This document shows, one piece after another, positions 46,395 to 56,188 of a stretch of DNA of 64,000 bases. The notes below the pieces were generated by a model, which was not told where the DNA came from, searched no databases, and saw only the letters and a list, made by a program, of their open reading frames with translations. This DNA is from Pseudophaeobacter arcticus DSM 23566 (GTDB taxonomy: Bacteria > Pseudomonadota > Alphaproteobacteria > Rhodobacterales > Rhodobacteraceae): assembly GCF_000473205.1 (NCBI RefSeq), contig NZ_KI421507.1:2027945-2091944 (forward strand), read 5' to 3'. A program made the translations under genes and the position numbers. The stretch's first letter is position 1. Each line of letters begins with the position of its first letter.

Positions 46395-47600
46395 ATGCCG
46401 CTGCCGTCCTCTCCGCCTCTGCAGCAACCGCTTTGGGCCTCGATCCTGATCCTGATGAGCGCAATTGGCATTGTTGGCTCTAACTCCCTGCTCCTCTCAC
46501 CGCTGGTTCTGGCCGTGGGCAATGATCTGGGCGCCGATCCTGCCGGTGTGATGCAGGCCGCCAGCGCCTACGGGCTTGGGGTTGCGGCTGCGGCCCTCAC
46601 CCTGGCGCCCTTGGGAGACCGAATCGGAGCGGGACGGCTGTTGCGCATTGCCTTGCTGGTGCTGGCACTTGGGTTGGCCGCCAGCTCCGCCGCACCGGGG
46701 CTTTGGGGCTTGATAGCGGCGCAGGCTTTTTGTGGTCTCGCAGGAGGGGCCGCCCTGCCCTCAATATACACCCTGGCTGCGGTGATTGCCCCAAGGGGGC
46801 GCGAAGCCCGCGTGGTTGGCCTGGTTTTGACCGGTTGGACCCTGTCTATGGTGCTGGGCGTCAGCCTGAGCGCATGGCTGGCCGATCTGGCGGGCTGGCG
46901 GTTGGTCTATCTGGCCCTGGCGCTATTGGCAGCCGGGCTCTGGCTCAGCTCTGCAGGGCTTGGTCGGATCACTTCCAGCTCGGGGGGGCAGGCCAGCTCC
47001 CCCCTGACGGCGCTGCGGGTACCGGGAATTCGGCGCGGGTTGCTGGCCTCCTGCCTGCTGATGCTCAGCTTTTACACCACCTATTTTTTCACCGGTGCCC
47101 ATGTGACCCTCACCCTGGGCCTCAGCACCGCCCAGGCAGGGCTGCTGCCACTGTTTTACGGCATTGGCTTTGGGCTTGCGGTGATCTTTGATCCGCTGCT
47201 GGACCGGCTGGGATTGGTCCGTGCCACGCCGCCGATCTTTGTGCTGATTGCCCTTACCTACCTGGTGATGCTCAGCGTTGCAGGCAACTACACATTGCTG
47301 CTGCTTTTTGCGCTGGTCTGGGGCGTTTTCCAGCACCTCGGCCTCAACCTTCTGGTGGCACGGCTCACGAGTTTGGATCTCGAACAACGCGGAGCCATCA
47401 TGGGGCTCTATAGCACCATTACCTATCTCTGCGTCTTTGCAGCGCCTTTTGTCGGCGGGCTGCTCTTTCCGCTCTGGGGGCTCATGGGCTGCCTGGCGCT
47501 GTCGGCGCTCCTATGCCTTTTCGAGGCCATTGAGGCCGCAATAAGCCTGCGCCGCCCTCTCCCTCCTACTAATCCCGTTTTGCCCGACGCGCCTGTCTGA
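46395..47600 (+). CDS. MFS transporter
   Basis: 401 residues from the ATG at 46395, with AAGG 8 bases upstream. About twelve membrane helices are present. The loop between helices 2 and 3 holds LAPLGDRIGAGRLLRIALL, the MFS motif A variant, and a repeat of the pattern appears after helix 6. It belongs to the drug/arabinose exporter-like (DHA1) group by appearance, but the substrate is unknown. Its 3' end overlaps the convergent small gene by 32 bases. Confidence 0.9.
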   Translation: MPLPSSPPLQQPLWASILILMSAIGIVGSNSLLLSPLVLAVGNDLGADPAGVMQAASAYGLGVAAAALTLAPLGDRIGAGRLLRIALLVLALGLAASSAAPGLWGLIAAQAFCGLAGGAALPSIYTLAAVIAPRGREARVVGLVLTGWTLSMVLGVSLSAWLADLAGWRLVYLALALLAAGLWLSSAGLGRITSSSGGQASSPLTALRVPGIRRGLLASCLLMLSFYTTYFFTGAHVTLTLGLSTAQAGLLPLFYGIGFGLAVIFDPLLDRLGLVRATPPIFVLIALTYLVMLSVAGNYTLLLLFALVWGVFQHLGLNLLVARLTSLDLEQRGAIMGLYSTITYLCVFAAPFVGGLLFPLWGLMGCLALSALLCLFEAIEAAISLRRPLPPTNPVLPDAPV

Positions 47601-47790
47601 TAGCACGGATACGATCCCGTTCCGCGCGGGCTTCGGCCTCGGCCGGTGTTTCTGCGCCGCCCGGCCCGTTGCGGCCAGAGCTCCGCGATTTTCGCCCAGA
47701 CAGGGCCCCAAGCCCGGCATCAACCCCCGCATTCACCGCCTTGCCCAGCAAACGCCGCATCACCATTTTTATAATCATATCAAAATTCAT
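47569..47790 (-). CDS. Small basic protein of unknown function
   Basis: 73 residues: an amphipathic N-terminus (MNFDMIIKMVMRRLLGKAVN), a Gly/Ser/Arg-rich centre and an Arg/Ala-rich helical tail (EAEARAERDRIRAIRQARRA). The tail may be a coiled coil. I recall similar short frames in roseobacters but no named family. It is convergent with and overlaps the MFS gene end. Confidence 0.6.
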   Translation of the reverse strand: MNFDMIIKMVMRRLLGKAVNAGVDAGLGALSGRKSRSSGRNGPGGAETPAEAEARAERDRIRAIRQARRAKRD

Positions 47791-47931
47791 TACGTCTCTC
47801 CCACGGCCAGAAGCGCCAATTTCACCGGGCGCGCCTCATTGGCTGCACATCACCGCCACGATACCTAACAGCAGAATTTGGCAATTCCTTGACCAAGACA
47901 CCCCACCTGCCACCAAGGCCCAAGGGCTGGG

Positions 47932-48609
47932 TTACTCGCCAAACAGTTCGGGCTGATCGCCGATCTCTTCGTCGTCCTCACCGCCCTGCCCCAGTTGCAG
48001 GCTCCCGGGAGGAGGCCTGTTTTCCAGCAGGCCAGCGGCGCGCAGCTCTTTCAGCCCGGGCAGATCACGGGCGCTTTCCAATCCAAAATGGTCCAGAAAC
48101 ACTGGTGTCACCACAAAGGTCACAGGTCGCCCTGGCGTCATCCGCCGCCGCCCTATGCGAATCCATTCCATTTCCAACAGCTGATCCACCGTGCCGCGCG
48201 AGACAGAGACCCCCCGAATTTCCTCGATCTCGGCCCGGGTCACCGGCTGGTGATAGGCAATGATCGCCAGGGTCTCGATTGCAGCGCGACTCAGCTTGCG
48301 GGTTTCAACAATCTCTTTTTGCATCAAAAAGCCAAGGTCAGGCGCGGTGCGTATGGCCCAGGCCTCGCCGACCTGAACCACCCGGACCCCACGCCCTTCG
48401 TAGCGTTTGCGCAGATGTTCCAGGGCCGTCGCCGGATTGCAGCCATGCGGCATCCGCCCTTCCAGATCGCGCAGGGTTACCGGCGTGGCACTGGCAAAGA
48501 GCACGGCCTCTACCATGCGCTCCTGCTCTGCAATGGGCGGGGCATCAAACAGGCTGTCGCTGTCACTTTGCGGGTCATTCGCGGAGGCGGCGCTATGGGG
48601 GGGGTGCAT
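47932..48609 (-). CDS. scpB: Segregation and condensation protein B
   Basis: 225 residues. Two winged-helix domains are recognisable: MVEAVLFASATPVTLRDLEGRMP and KLSRAAIETLAIIAYHQPVTRAEIEEIRGVSVSRGTVDQLLE with IGRRRMTPGRPVTFVVTPVFLDHFGL. ScpB dimers regulate SMC-ScpA. Acidic tails flank the core. Its start is at the scpA stop (1-base overlap), as expected for subunits of one complex. Confidence 0.95.
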   Translation of the reverse strand: MHPPHSAASANDPQSDSDSLFDAPPIAEQERMVEAVLFASATPVTLRDLEGRMPHGCNPATALEHLRKRYEGRGVRVVQVGEAWAIRTAPDLGFLMQKEIVETRKLSRAAIETLAIIAYHQPVTRAEIEEIRGVSVSRGTVDQLLEMEWIRIGRRRMTPGRPVTFVVTPVFLDHFGLESARDLPGLKELRAAGLLENRPPPGSLQLGQGGEDDEEIGDQPELFGE

Positions 48610-49406
48610 CAGCTATCCTCGTCCAGGCTGCGCAGTTGAATAGGCGCAAAATTCTCGTTCTGACGGATTTCAAGCCGCCCTTCCTTGACCAGCTGCAAAG
48701 AGGCCGCAAAGGTCGCCGCCGTGGCCGAGCGCCGCTTCACCGGGTCCTTGTGCCAGCCATCCGGCAGATAGCTGAGCATATCCGTCCAACTGCCTGTAAA
48801 GCCAATCAAAGCCCGCATCCTCTCGAGCGCCTCTTCCATGGTGTAAACGCTGTCGCGGTCCATTACAAAGGGGCGGAAATCATCCTTGGTGCGGATCCGG
48901 GCATAGCCCTGCATCAGGTCCAAAAGATTGGCAGAATAGGTTACGGTCCTGATCCGTTCGACATCTTCGTTTTGCCCCCGCACAAAAAAGTCGCGCCCCA
49001 TCTGGTCGCGCCCCATCAGACGGGCGGCAGCATCGCGCATTGCCTGCAACCGTTCCAGCTGAAAGGCCAGATGGGCGGCAAGCTCCGCCCCGGATGGCCC
49101 GTCTTCGCTGGGATCAGGGGGCAGCAGAAGGCGTGATTTCAAATAGGCCAGCCAGGCCGCCATCACCAGGTAATCCGCTGCCAGCTCGATGCGCAGCTCC
49201 TTGGCGTGTTCCACAAATGTCAGATACTGTCGGGCCAGTTCCAGCACCGAGATCCGGCGCAGATCAACCTTTTGCGTCCGCGAGAGAGACAGCAACAGAT
49301 CGAGCGGCCCTTCAAAGCCGTCGACATCAATAATCAGTGCCTCCGCTGCCAGCCGCTCTTCGACGGACTGCGCGGTGACTTCATGAAACAGGTTTTTTTC
49401 AGACAT
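48609..49406 (-). CDS. scpA: Segregation and condensation protein A
   Basis: 265 residues. The kleisin N-terminus reads LIIDVDGFEGPLDLLLSLSRTQKVDLRRISVLELARQYL, followed by AADYLVMAAWLAYLKSRLLLP, and a C-terminal winged helix (FAASLQLVKEGRLEIRQNENFAPIQL). ScpA bridges SMC heads in chromosome organisation. It overlaps nagZ by 8 bases. Confidence 0.96.
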   Translation of the reverse strand: MSEKNLFHEVTAQSVEERLAAEALIIDVDGFEGPLDLLLSLSRTQKVDLRRISVLELARQYLTFVEHAKELRIELAADYLVMAAWLAYLKSRLLLPPDPSEDGPSGAELAAHLAFQLERLQAMRDAAARLMGRDQMGRDFFVRGQNEDVERIRTVTYSANLLDLMQGYARIRTKDDFRPFVMDRDSVYTMEEALERMRALIGFTGSWTDMLSYLPDGWHKDPVKRRSATAATFAASLQLVKEGRLEIRQNENFAPIQLRSLDEDS

Positions 49407-50406
49407 AGACCTTTCCGCCCATCAAGGCGGTAAGTTCGGCTTCAGCTGCCGCAGTGTCAAGTGGACTGGGGGGCTGGCGCCGCGCCAAAGCCACCTCAGC
49501 CCGGGCCAGCCCTGCCGCATCCATTGGCCCTGCGGCCTCTGCAACTGCGCGGCGCTCCGCAAGCGAGGCATTACAATACAGCACCAGATCGCAGCCCGCC
49601 TCGCGGGCCGCCGCTGCATTTTTCGCAGGGGTTCCGGCCAATGCCTTCATCGAGATATCATCGGTCATGATCAGACCGCCAAAGCCGATCTCACTGCGGA
49701 TCATTGTCATGACACTTTTTGAAATGGTGGCCGGTTGCCCATCCAGCGCCCCATAGACCAGATGCGCCGTCATGCCGATTGGCAGGTCGTTCAACTGCGC
49801 AAAGACAGCAAAATCCTGCGCCCGCAGCGTTTCCAGAGGAGCCGACACAAACGGCAGGTCCTTGTGGCTATCCACGGTTGCGCGACCATGGCCCGGAATA
49901 TGTTTCAACACGGGCAGCACGCCGCCATCCAGATGTGCCTGTGCCGTCACCCGTGCCAGCGCGACGACCTGTTCAAGGCTGTCGCCATAGCAGCGGTTTT
50001 TCAAAAACTCATGGGTGTTTGGCGTCACCAGATCGCCAACCGGTGCGCAGTTGCTATCGATGCCAAGATCAAACAACTCCTGCGCAATCAGGCGATAGCG
50101 CAGATACATGGCGCGCTCGGCCTCTGCGCCAGCCTGTATCACATGGTCCAGCGGCGCCATCCAATCCCGCGCCAGCGGGCTGCGCAGGCGCTGCACCCGG
50201 CCACCCTCCTGGTCGATGGTGATCAGACAGTCGCGACCTACGGCCTCGCGCAGTTCACAGCACAGTGCCCGCGTTTGATCGGCGCTTTTGATATTGCGGG
50301 CAAAGAGAATAAAGCCAAAAGGATCCGCTGCGCGGAAAAACGCCTTTTCCTCAGCACTCAGAACCAGCCCTTCGGCATCAAGAATGGTAGCGCCGCAGGC
50401 CGTCAC
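49399..50406 (-). CDS. nagZ: Beta-N-acetylhexosaminidase NagZ
   Basis: 335 residues from a GTG at 50406 overlapping the upstream stop (GTGA); a TTG 21 bases earlier is less likely. GH3 signatures are ITIDQEGGRVQRL, the catalytic-loop KHIPGHGRATVDSHKDLP, and the nucleophile in IMTDDISMKAL. It removes GlcNAc from GlcNAc-anhydroMurNAc peptides in cell-wall recycling, the step before AnmK. Fits the argS-SPOR-nagZ-scpAB cluster. Confidence 0.95.
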   Translation of the reverse strand: MTACGATILDAEGLVLSAEEKAFFRAADPFGFILFARNIKSADQTRALCCELREAVGRDCLITIDQEGGRVQRLRSPLARDWMAPLDHVIQAGAEAERAMYLRYRLIAQELFDLGIDSNCAPVGDLVTPNTHEFLKNRCYGDSLEQVVALARVTAQAHLDGGVLPVLKHIPGHGRATVDSHKDLPFVSAPLETLRAQDFAVFAQLNDLPIGMTAHLVYGALDGQPATISKSVMTMIRSEIGFGGLIMTDDISMKALAGTPAKNAAAAREAGCDLVLYCNASLAERRAVAEAAGPMDAAGLARAEVALARRQPPSPLDTAAAEAELTALMGGKVYV

Positions 50407-52106
50407 CGTGTTGTCACCGGGATGCAATCCGCCTTACCGGCGACCAAAGTGGAGCAGAACCGGCGGGCATCGGACAGCCCGTCAAAACCCATGGCGCGCA
50501 ACCGGTAGAAGGTCCGCCCGCCACTTTCGGCCCGCTGGATTACCCGGGTTTTACCCTCCAGGTAGTCTTCAAAGCGGTGATAGATCCGATCCCATTCCGC
50601 ACGGGCCACTTCGGCGCTTTCATAGGCGCCCAGTTGTGCCAGGCGCGTTCCAGCCGGAAGACTGTTGGGGTCAACTTCGAGGGTCGCTCGACCAGCGCCG
50701 GGGGACACCTGTGCAACTGCAGGGCTGAACCGTGCCGGACGCAGAGTTGGACGCAGCGAGATCTTGACACCGGGCGCATTGAGCAGCGCAGAAGAGGGTC
50801 TAACGGCAGCGCCGATAGCAGCGATTTCAACAGGTTGCAACGGTTCTGGCTGCACGATCACCGGAGCCACCGAAGGCTGCTCCTGTGAATTATCTTCAGT
50901 ATCTTCAAGGCGGGCAACCCCATCGGTGAGTTCCGCCACCAAAGCGTCGATATCGCCGTTCTGGTATGCGGTCACCGAGGCCTCAGAGATCTGCGGCACG
51001 GCTGTTTGGCTGCCTTGGTTGATCACCTGTGGTGGCACGTCTGCTTCTGGCGTTGTGAGGCGCGACATGGGCTGATCGTCCTGTGACAGTTCGATGGGTT
51101 GCGGCGCCAGGGTCAAGCGCTCGGCTGGCGCTTCGGCGGTGCCATTGGCGGCAACCGAGTTCACCGCCAGCCCCTGATGATCCGCCTGGCTCCCACCAGG
51201 ATTTTCAGGCTGCGCCCGCATTGGTCCTTCGACCGCGCGCACAACAGGAACGCCACTGACGTCGCGCATGACCAGCTGATAGCCCCAGACGCCCAGGCCG
51301 ATCACCAGCGCCAGAGACGCGGTGGCTCCCAGCAGGCCGGTGGCACGCGCCAGACCAGACGCCATCCCCGGCGTCGCATAGCTGCTGTCGTCGTCATAGC
51401 CGTAGTCTGTGTCTTCGTCTTGCGTCTCATAGCCATAGCTCTGCGCCGCAGCGCCGCCATAGGTGCTATCGGCGGTGCCTTGCAGGGCGGCAAAATCTTG
51501 CCCGACATGCCCAGCTCCGGCAGGAACCTCAGTTACCTCAGGCGCGGCGGCGTAGCTCTGCGTGCGAAAGCTCTGGGTGGAATAGTCCTGCGCGCCAATC
51601 CCCGGAACGCTATAATCTTCGCTCACGTAGTCCTGCAGCTTTGGCTGTTGCAGCGGTGCCGCTGCGGGCGGAGCAACAGCAAAGGCAATTGGCGCCGCGG
51701 CGGCGGCCTCAGTCTCTGATGGGCGCGGCTGGTAATTGGCGTAGAGATCAGGGCCTTCCGCCGGAAAAGGACTCACACTGCGGGACGCGCGTGGCGAAAC
51801 GGGCTGTTGGCTGACCTGATGTTGCGTGGCGTGGTGCTGCGTGGCGTGATGTTGACTGGCCTGCGCCTGGGGCGCGTAATGGCTCCCCTGCGCCTGCCCC
51901 GCCGGAACGCTGCGTGCGGTCACATGCGGGTTCACAGTGATCTTGGGGCCAGAAGTGTTGGGGCCAGAGGTATTGGTGCCAGAGGTATTGGTGCCAGAGG
52001 TATTGGTGCCAGTGCCGCCATGCCCAAAGCGATCAGAAGCCCCCTCATTGCGGGAACCGTTATGGGAATAGGGCTGATCAGAGCCCGCCTGCGCAAAATA
52101 CGCCAT
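50403..52106 (-). CDS. SPOR domain-containing membrane protein with repetitive N-terminus
   Basis: 567 residues. Residues 1-250 are low-complexity and cytoplasmic, including GTNTS-type tandem repeats (32-53) and His/Gln-rich ATQHH repeats (88-97). A membrane helix lies at about 254-279. A Pro/Gln-rich periplasmic linker leads to a C-terminal SPOR domain (about 487-560: RLAQLGAYESAEVARAEWDR to RRFCSTLVAGKADCIPV) that binds denuded septal peptidoglycan. It likely acts at the division site. The gene precedes nagZ, itself a peptidoglycan enzyme. Confidence 0.88.
   Translation of the reverse strand: MAYFAQAGSDQPYSHNGSRNEGASDRFGHGGTGTNTSGTNTSGTNTSGPNTSGPKITVNPHVTARSVPAGQAQGSHYAPQAQASQHHATQHHATQHQVSQQPVSPRASRSVSPFPAEGPDLYANYQPRPSETEAAAAAPIAFAVAPPAAAPLQQPKLQDYVSEDYSVPGIGAQDYSTQSFRTQSYAAAPEVTEVPAGAGHVGQDFAALQGTADSTYGGAAAQSYGYETQDEDTDYGYDDDSSYATPGMASGLARATGLLGATASLALVIGLGVWGYQLVMRDVSGVPVVRAVEGPMRAQPENPGGSQADHQGLAVNSVAANGTAEAPAERLTLAPQPIELSQDDQPMSRLTTPEADVPPQVINQGSQTAVPQISEASVTAYQNGDIDALVAELTDGVARLEDTEDNSQEQPSVAPVIVQPEPLQPVEIAAIGAAVRPSSALLNAPGVKISLRPTLRPARFSPAVAQVSPGAGRATLEVDPNSLPAGTRLAQLGAYESAEVARAEWDRIYHRFEDYLEGKTRVIQRAESGGRTFYRLRAMGFDGLSDARRFCSTLVAGKADCIPVTTR
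51945..52012. repeat. 15-base in-frame tandem repeats inside the SPOR gene
   Basis: Four to five copies of a unit close to GGTGCCAGAGGTATT encode GTNTS or GPNTS pentapeptides. The in-frame unit length suggests copy number can vary without frameshift. Confidence 0.85.
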
Positions 52107-52203
52107 AATCCGCCTTACTGCCCTTTAGAGTCAGGCGAGATATCTCTCACCTGACTGCTGTGGGTCTCTTGAACTGCCTCAGTCCGACGGTTGTGTGCGG
52201 TTT

Positions 52204-53949
52204 TTACCGCATCTCCTGCGCCGGTTTCACCCCTAGAATACCAAGACCGGCGGAAATAACAATGGAAACGCTGCGCGCCAGCGCCAAATTGGCATGTGTT
52301 GCTGTTTCGCTGCTCTCGTTAACAAAACGTAAACCATGCTCAGTTTTGCCAAGGTGGTAGAGACCATGCAGCTCGGACGCGAGATCGTAGAGGTAAAAGG
52401 CCACCCGATGCGGCTCGTTTGTGCGGGCGGCAATTTCAATCTGGCGCGGCCATTCCGCTAGTTTCTTGATCACAGCCAGCTGCGACGGGTGCGACACCTG
52501 GGCCAGATCTGCGGCAGCAAGTACGGCATCATTGGTGGCGATCCCTGCCTCCTCTGCCTTGCGCAGGGTCGAGCAGATCCGCGCGTTGGCATATTGCACG
52601 TAGAAGATCGGATTGTCCTTGGATTGCTCCAGCGCCTTATCCAGATCAAAATCAAAACCCTGATCATTTTTGCGGGTGAGCAGCATAAAGCGGGTGACAT
52701 CAGGGCCAACCGCGTCAACCACATCGCGCAGGGTGACAAAGGTCCCTGCCCGTTTTGACATCTTGAATTCCTGGCCGTCCTTGAACAGCTTCACCAGCTG
52801 ACACAGCTTGATATCCAGTGGCACCTTGCCATCGGAGAGGGCCGATACAGCCGCCTTCATCCGCTTGACATAGCCGCCGTGATCGGCGCCCAGAACGTCG
52901 ATCAGCTCATCAAAGCCACGGCTGACCTTGTCGTAGTGATAGGCAATATCCGGGGCAAAATAGGTCCAGGCACCATCGGATTTTTTCACGGCCCGATCCA
53001 CATCGTCGCCATGGTCTGTGGATTTGAACAGGGTTTGCTCGCGCGGCTCCCAATCGTCTGGCTTTTTGCCTTTTGGTGGCTCCAGCACGCCCTGATAGAT
53101 CAGACCCTTGCTCTCAAGCTCTGCCAGAGCGGCCTCGATCTTGCCGGTGCCGTACAGGGATTTTTCCGAATAAAACACATCCATCTTGATGCCCAGCATA
53201 GCCAGATCTTCGCGGATCAGCGCCATCATCGCATCGGTGGAGAATTCCCGCACATCCGCCAGCCAGACGTCCTCGGGCTGGCCAACATAGGCATCACCAA
53301 CCTTGTCCTTGAGCGCCTGGCCAACTGGCACCAGATAGTCGCCAGGGTAGGTCCCATCTGCAAAGGCGATCTCCTGACCGTGGGCCTCCAGGTAGCGCAG
53401 ATAGACCGAGCGCGCCAGCACATCGACCTGGCCACCGCCATCGTTGATGTAATATTCTCGGGTGACGTCATAGCCCGCATAGCCCAGCAACGAGGCAAGC
53501 GCGTCCCCAAAGACCGCGCCACGGGTATGGCCCACATGCAAAGGTCCGGTGGGGTTGGCCGATACATATTCGACGTTAACCCTTTTCCCCAGCCCCAGAT
53601 TGGCACGGCCATAGTCCGTCCCGGCGTCCAGAACCGCCCCCAGCACGCTTTGCCAAACAACGGGTGCCAGCCGCAGGTTCAAAAATCCAGGCCCCGCCAC
53701 CTCTGCCGAGGAGATGCGCCTGTCCTCTGCCAGTTTGGCTGCCAGCGCATCCGCGATATCGCGGGGCTTCAGCTTGGCGGGTTTGGCCAGCACCATGGCG
53801 GCATTGGTGGCCATATCCCCATGGGCCGCATCACGCGGTGGCTCAACCGCGACATTTTCAAAGTCGAGCCCCTCGGGCAGTGCGCCCTCAGCAGTCATGG
53901 CGGTGAGGCTGTCGATGACAAGCGCGCGGATATCGGAAAAAAGGTTCAT
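52204..53949 (-). CDS. argS: Arginyl-tRNA synthetase
   Basis: 581 residues. Class I signature [20 protein letters not shown] contains [21 protein letters not shown] carries a KMSKS-like motif, and [10 protein letters not shown] begins the ArgRS-specific DALR anticodon-binding domain ending LGVKPAQEM. The N-terminal Arg-tRNA-synthetase additional domain is present ([32 protein letters not shown]). It heads the argS-SPOR-nagZ-scpAB minus-strand cluster. Confidence 0.97.
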   Translation of the reverse strand: MNLFSDIRALVIDSLTAMTAEGALPEGLDFENVAVEPPRDAAHGDMATNAAMVLAKPAKLKPRDIADALAAKLAEDRRISSAEVAGPGFLNLRLAPVVWQSVLGAVLDAGTDYGRANLGLGKRVNVEYVSANPTGPLHVGHTRGAVFGDALASLLGYAGYDVTREYYINDGGGQVDVLARSVYLRYLEAHGQEIAFADGTYPGDYLVPVGQALKDKVGDAYVGQPEDVWLADVREFSTDAMMALIREDLAMLGIKMDVFYSEKSLYGTGKIEAALAELESKGLIYQGVLEPPKGKKPDDWEPREQTLFKSTDHGDDVDRAVKKSDGAWTYFAPDIAYHYDKVSRGFDELIDVLGADHGGYVKRMKAAVSALSDGKVPLDIKLCQLVKLFKDGQEFKMSKRAGTFVTLRDVVDAVGPDVTRFMLLTRKNDQGFDFDLDKALEQSKDNPIFYVQYANARICSTLRKAEEAGIATNDAVLAAADLAQVSHPSQLAVIKKLAEWPRQIEIAARTNEPHRVAFYLYDLASELHGLYHLGKTEHGLRFVNESSETATHANLALARSVSIVISAGLGILGVKPAQEMR

Positions 53950-54106
53950 CTCTGGCGTCCCATTGGTTCGACTTTGCGGCTTATCATGCCTAGCTCAATG
54001 GTCAACCATTCTGTGGCGCAAGACCAGCCCACAGGCGCTGCAACAGGGCACAATAGACGCATCTTTGTCCAAAGTCCTGCGCCCTGCGCTCAAAGCGGAG
54101 CTGCCA

Positions 54107-54403
54107 TCAAAGCGCCGCCTGGCCCACAGAGGCATCGCCCCAGGCGCGGATTTTATAGCGCCGTAAAGAGGCGACATAATAGGGATCAGACAGGATCAGG
54201 CGTTCCACATCCGCCCGCGTTTCCGCCTGCACCGTCCAGATGGCGCCGGGAAAATCCTGCATCGGCTGCATGGCCAGCGGTCCGCCAATTTGCAGCTCAG
54301 CCCGACCGCGCACAAAAGCGATATGGGCAATACGGCGGGATTTATCCCCCCGGATACGTGACATGTCAGGGGCATCCTGAAAGGTAACTGTCCATTGTTT
54401 CAT
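54107..54403 (-). CDS. YciI-like protein
   Basis: 98 residues. The ferredoxin-like YCII fold is suggested by WTVTFQDAPDMSRIRGDKSRRIAHIAFV, LQIGGPLA and SDPYYVASLRRYKIRAWGD. Family members may act as small-molecule enzymes, but roles are mostly unknown. It lies between argS and dgt on the same strand, with gaps of about 150 and 130 bases that hold no recognisable feature. Confidence 0.85.
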   Translation of the reverse strand: MKQWTVTFQDAPDMSRIRGDKSRRIAHIAFVRGRAELQIGGPLAMQPMQDFPGAIWTVQAETRADVERLILSDPYYVASLRRYKIRAWGDASVGQAAL

Positions 54404-54534
54404 AGCGCGGCCCCGGTCTTGGCTTTGTGATCTCGCTATAAAAAAGCTCTGTCAGCGCGGGATCATAGGGCCAGATTTTGCCACCGTTACAGCCAGCGCC
54501 CATTGCCCCGTCTCCCCTGGGCCCGCTGCGGCTG

Positions 54535-55686
54535 CTATGCCAGCTTGCCCTCGCGGCTCAGCTGCTCGTGCAGTTGCAGCGCAAACCGGTCTGTCATGCC
54601 CGCGATATAATCCGAGATGATCCGCGCCAGTGTGGTCTGATCCAAAGCCGCGGCAATCTCATCATGCCAGCGCTCTGGCATTTGCAACGGATTGGCCAGA
54701 AAATAAGGAAACAGCGCCGCGACAACTGCTGCCATGCGAACGCGCACCTCCATCACTGAGGGCGCGCGGTACATACGACGGAACAAAAAAGCGCGGATCT
54801 CTTTCAGATCCCGCCACAGCTCTGGTGAAAAGGCCACCACCGGGCGCCCCAGCGCCCGCACCTCCTCGACGCTTTGGACCCCGCTGTCGCGCAAATTTTT
54901 GCGTGAGGTATCAATAACATCCCCGACCATGACACCAAAAACCCGGCGCAAGGCCTCGTGACGTCGGCGCAGGGCATCCAACCCGGAGTATTTCTGATCG
55001 ACCTCTTGATAAGCGGCGCCAATGATCGGCAGATGGGCAATGTCCTCATCCGTAAACAGCCCGGCGCGCAGCCCGTCGTGCAGGTCGTGGTTGTTATAGG
55101 CGATATCATCCGACAGGGCCGCCACCTGCGCCTCGGCGCTGGCGTGGGTATGCAGTTCCAGATCCATAGCCGCGTTGCATTCCGCCAGCGCCCAGGGAAG
55201 TTCTCCGACCACCGGCCCATTGTGTTTTGCAATGGCTTCAAGGGTTTCCCAGGTGAGGTTCAACCCGTCAAATTCAGCGTAGTGACGCTCCAGACAGGTG
55301 ACAATGCGGATCGCCTGGGCGTTGTGATCAAAGCCGCCATAGGGCTGCATCAGCGCATGCAGCGCATCTTCGCCAGTATGTCCAAAGGGCGTGTGACCCA
55401 GATCATGGGCCAGCGCCACTGCCTCGGTCAGTTCCTGATTGAGCCCCAGCGCCGCAGCAATTGTGCGCCCGACCTGGCCGACCTCAATCGAATGGGTGAG
55501 CCGGGTGCGATAATTATCCCCTTCGTGTTCAACAAAGACCTGAGTTTTATGTTTCAACCGGCGGAAGGCGCTGGCATGGATGATCCGATCCCGGTCGCGC
55601 TGATAGGGTGAGCGAAAACTGCTTTCCTCTTCAGAGATCAGTCTGCCCCGGCTTTGGTCCGGTTTGGTGGCATAAGAGGCATGCAT
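54535..55686 (-). CDS. Deoxyguanosinetriphosphate triphosphohydrolase-like protein
   Basis: 383 residues from the ATG at 55686; the frame extends 30 codons further, but the family start is MHASYATKPDQSRGR. The HD-domain motifs are H65 (RLTHSIEV), H94-D95 (AHDLGHTPFGHTGE) and a later AALSDDIAYNNHD. It hydrolyses dNTPs to nucleoside plus triphosphate. The length is that of the shorter dGTPase-like class rather than E. coli Dgt (505). It is divergent from the IscA/ErpA gene. Confidence 0.94.
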   Translation of the reverse strand: MHASYATKPDQSRGRLISEEESSFRSPYQRDRDRIIHASAFRRLKHKTQVFVEHEGDNYRTRLTHSIEVGQVGRTIAAALGLNQELTEAVALAHDLGHTPFGHTGEDALHALMQPYGGFDHNAQAIRIVTCLERHYAEFDGLNLTWETLEAIAKHNGPVVGELPWALAECNAAMDLELHTHASAEAQVAALSDDIAYNNHDLHDGLRAGLFTDEDIAHLPIIGAAYQEVDQKYSGLDALRRRHEALRRVFGVMVGDVIDTSRKNLRDSGVQSVEEVRALGRPVVAFSPELWRDLKEIRAFLFRRMYRAPSVMEVRVRMAAVVAALFPYFLANPLQMPERWHDEIAAALDQTTLARIISDYIAGMTDRFALQLHEQLSREGKLA

Positions 55687-55710
55687 GACTAATCTTTCTC
55701 CCGTGAAATC

Positions 55711-55741
55711 TTGTCGTCTTGGTCGCACCTTTCTATATAAT
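55711..55741 (+). promoter_or_regulatory. Possible promoter of the IscA/ErpA-type gene
   Basis: A perfect -10 TATAAT at 55736-55741 with TTGTCG 19 bases upstream, about 35 bases ahead of the start codon. The -10 overlaps the palindrome-like TATATAATGTAATG, which could hold an operator. Confidence 0.45.
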
Positions 55742-55776
55742 GTAATGCGCTGCAATACAGCACCGGGAGAGACCAC

Positions 55777-56100
55777 ATGAACCTGCCACCAAAAGTGACC
55801 GATCGGGCCTTTGCCCGGCTGACCGAGATTGGCGCTGCAAGCCAGGGCCAGGCGCTGCGTATTGCGGTCGAAGGCGGCGGCTGCTCCGGCTTCCAGTATG
55901 AGATCGGCCTTGATGCCCCTGGCGAAGATGATCTGGTGCTTGAAGGTCAGGGCGAAAAAGTCGTGGTTGATACCGTATCGCTTCCCTTTTTGGAAAACGC
56001 CGTGATTGACTTCACCGAAGAGCTGATCGGCGCGCGGTTCACCATTGAGAACCCCAATGCCTCGTCCAGCTGCGGCTGCGGCACCTCGTTTTCGATGTAA
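55777..56100 (+). CDS. erpA: A-type iron-sulfur cluster carrier (ErpA/IscA)
   Basis: 107 residues. The three conserved cluster-binding cysteines are C36 (GGGCSGFQYEI), C99 and C101 (SSCGCGTSF) at the C-terminus. ALRIAVEGGG and DTVSLPFLENAVIDFTEEL are typical of HesB/IscA/ErpA. It transfers [Fe-S] clusters to apoproteins. ErpA, IscA and SufA are hard to separate by eye; ErpA is preferred because no suf or isc gene is adjacent. Confidence 0.9.
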   Translation: MNLPPKVTDRAFARLTEIGAASQGQALRIAVEGGGCSGFQYEIGLDAPGEDDLVLEGQGEKVVVDTVSLPFLENAVIDFTEELIGARFTIENPNASSSCGCGTSFSM

Positions 56101-56188
56101 CAGCGACCGCGCAGGCCTGCCACCGGCAGCCGCGCGCCATCTGGCTGCCGCCTGTTCAGATCGGGGGATTGGACGACAAGACGCGTCT

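Noticed and set aside
52879..54387. 502-codon plus-strand frame
   Set aside because: Antisense to argS and the YciI gene; high GC at third positions keeps shadow frames open.
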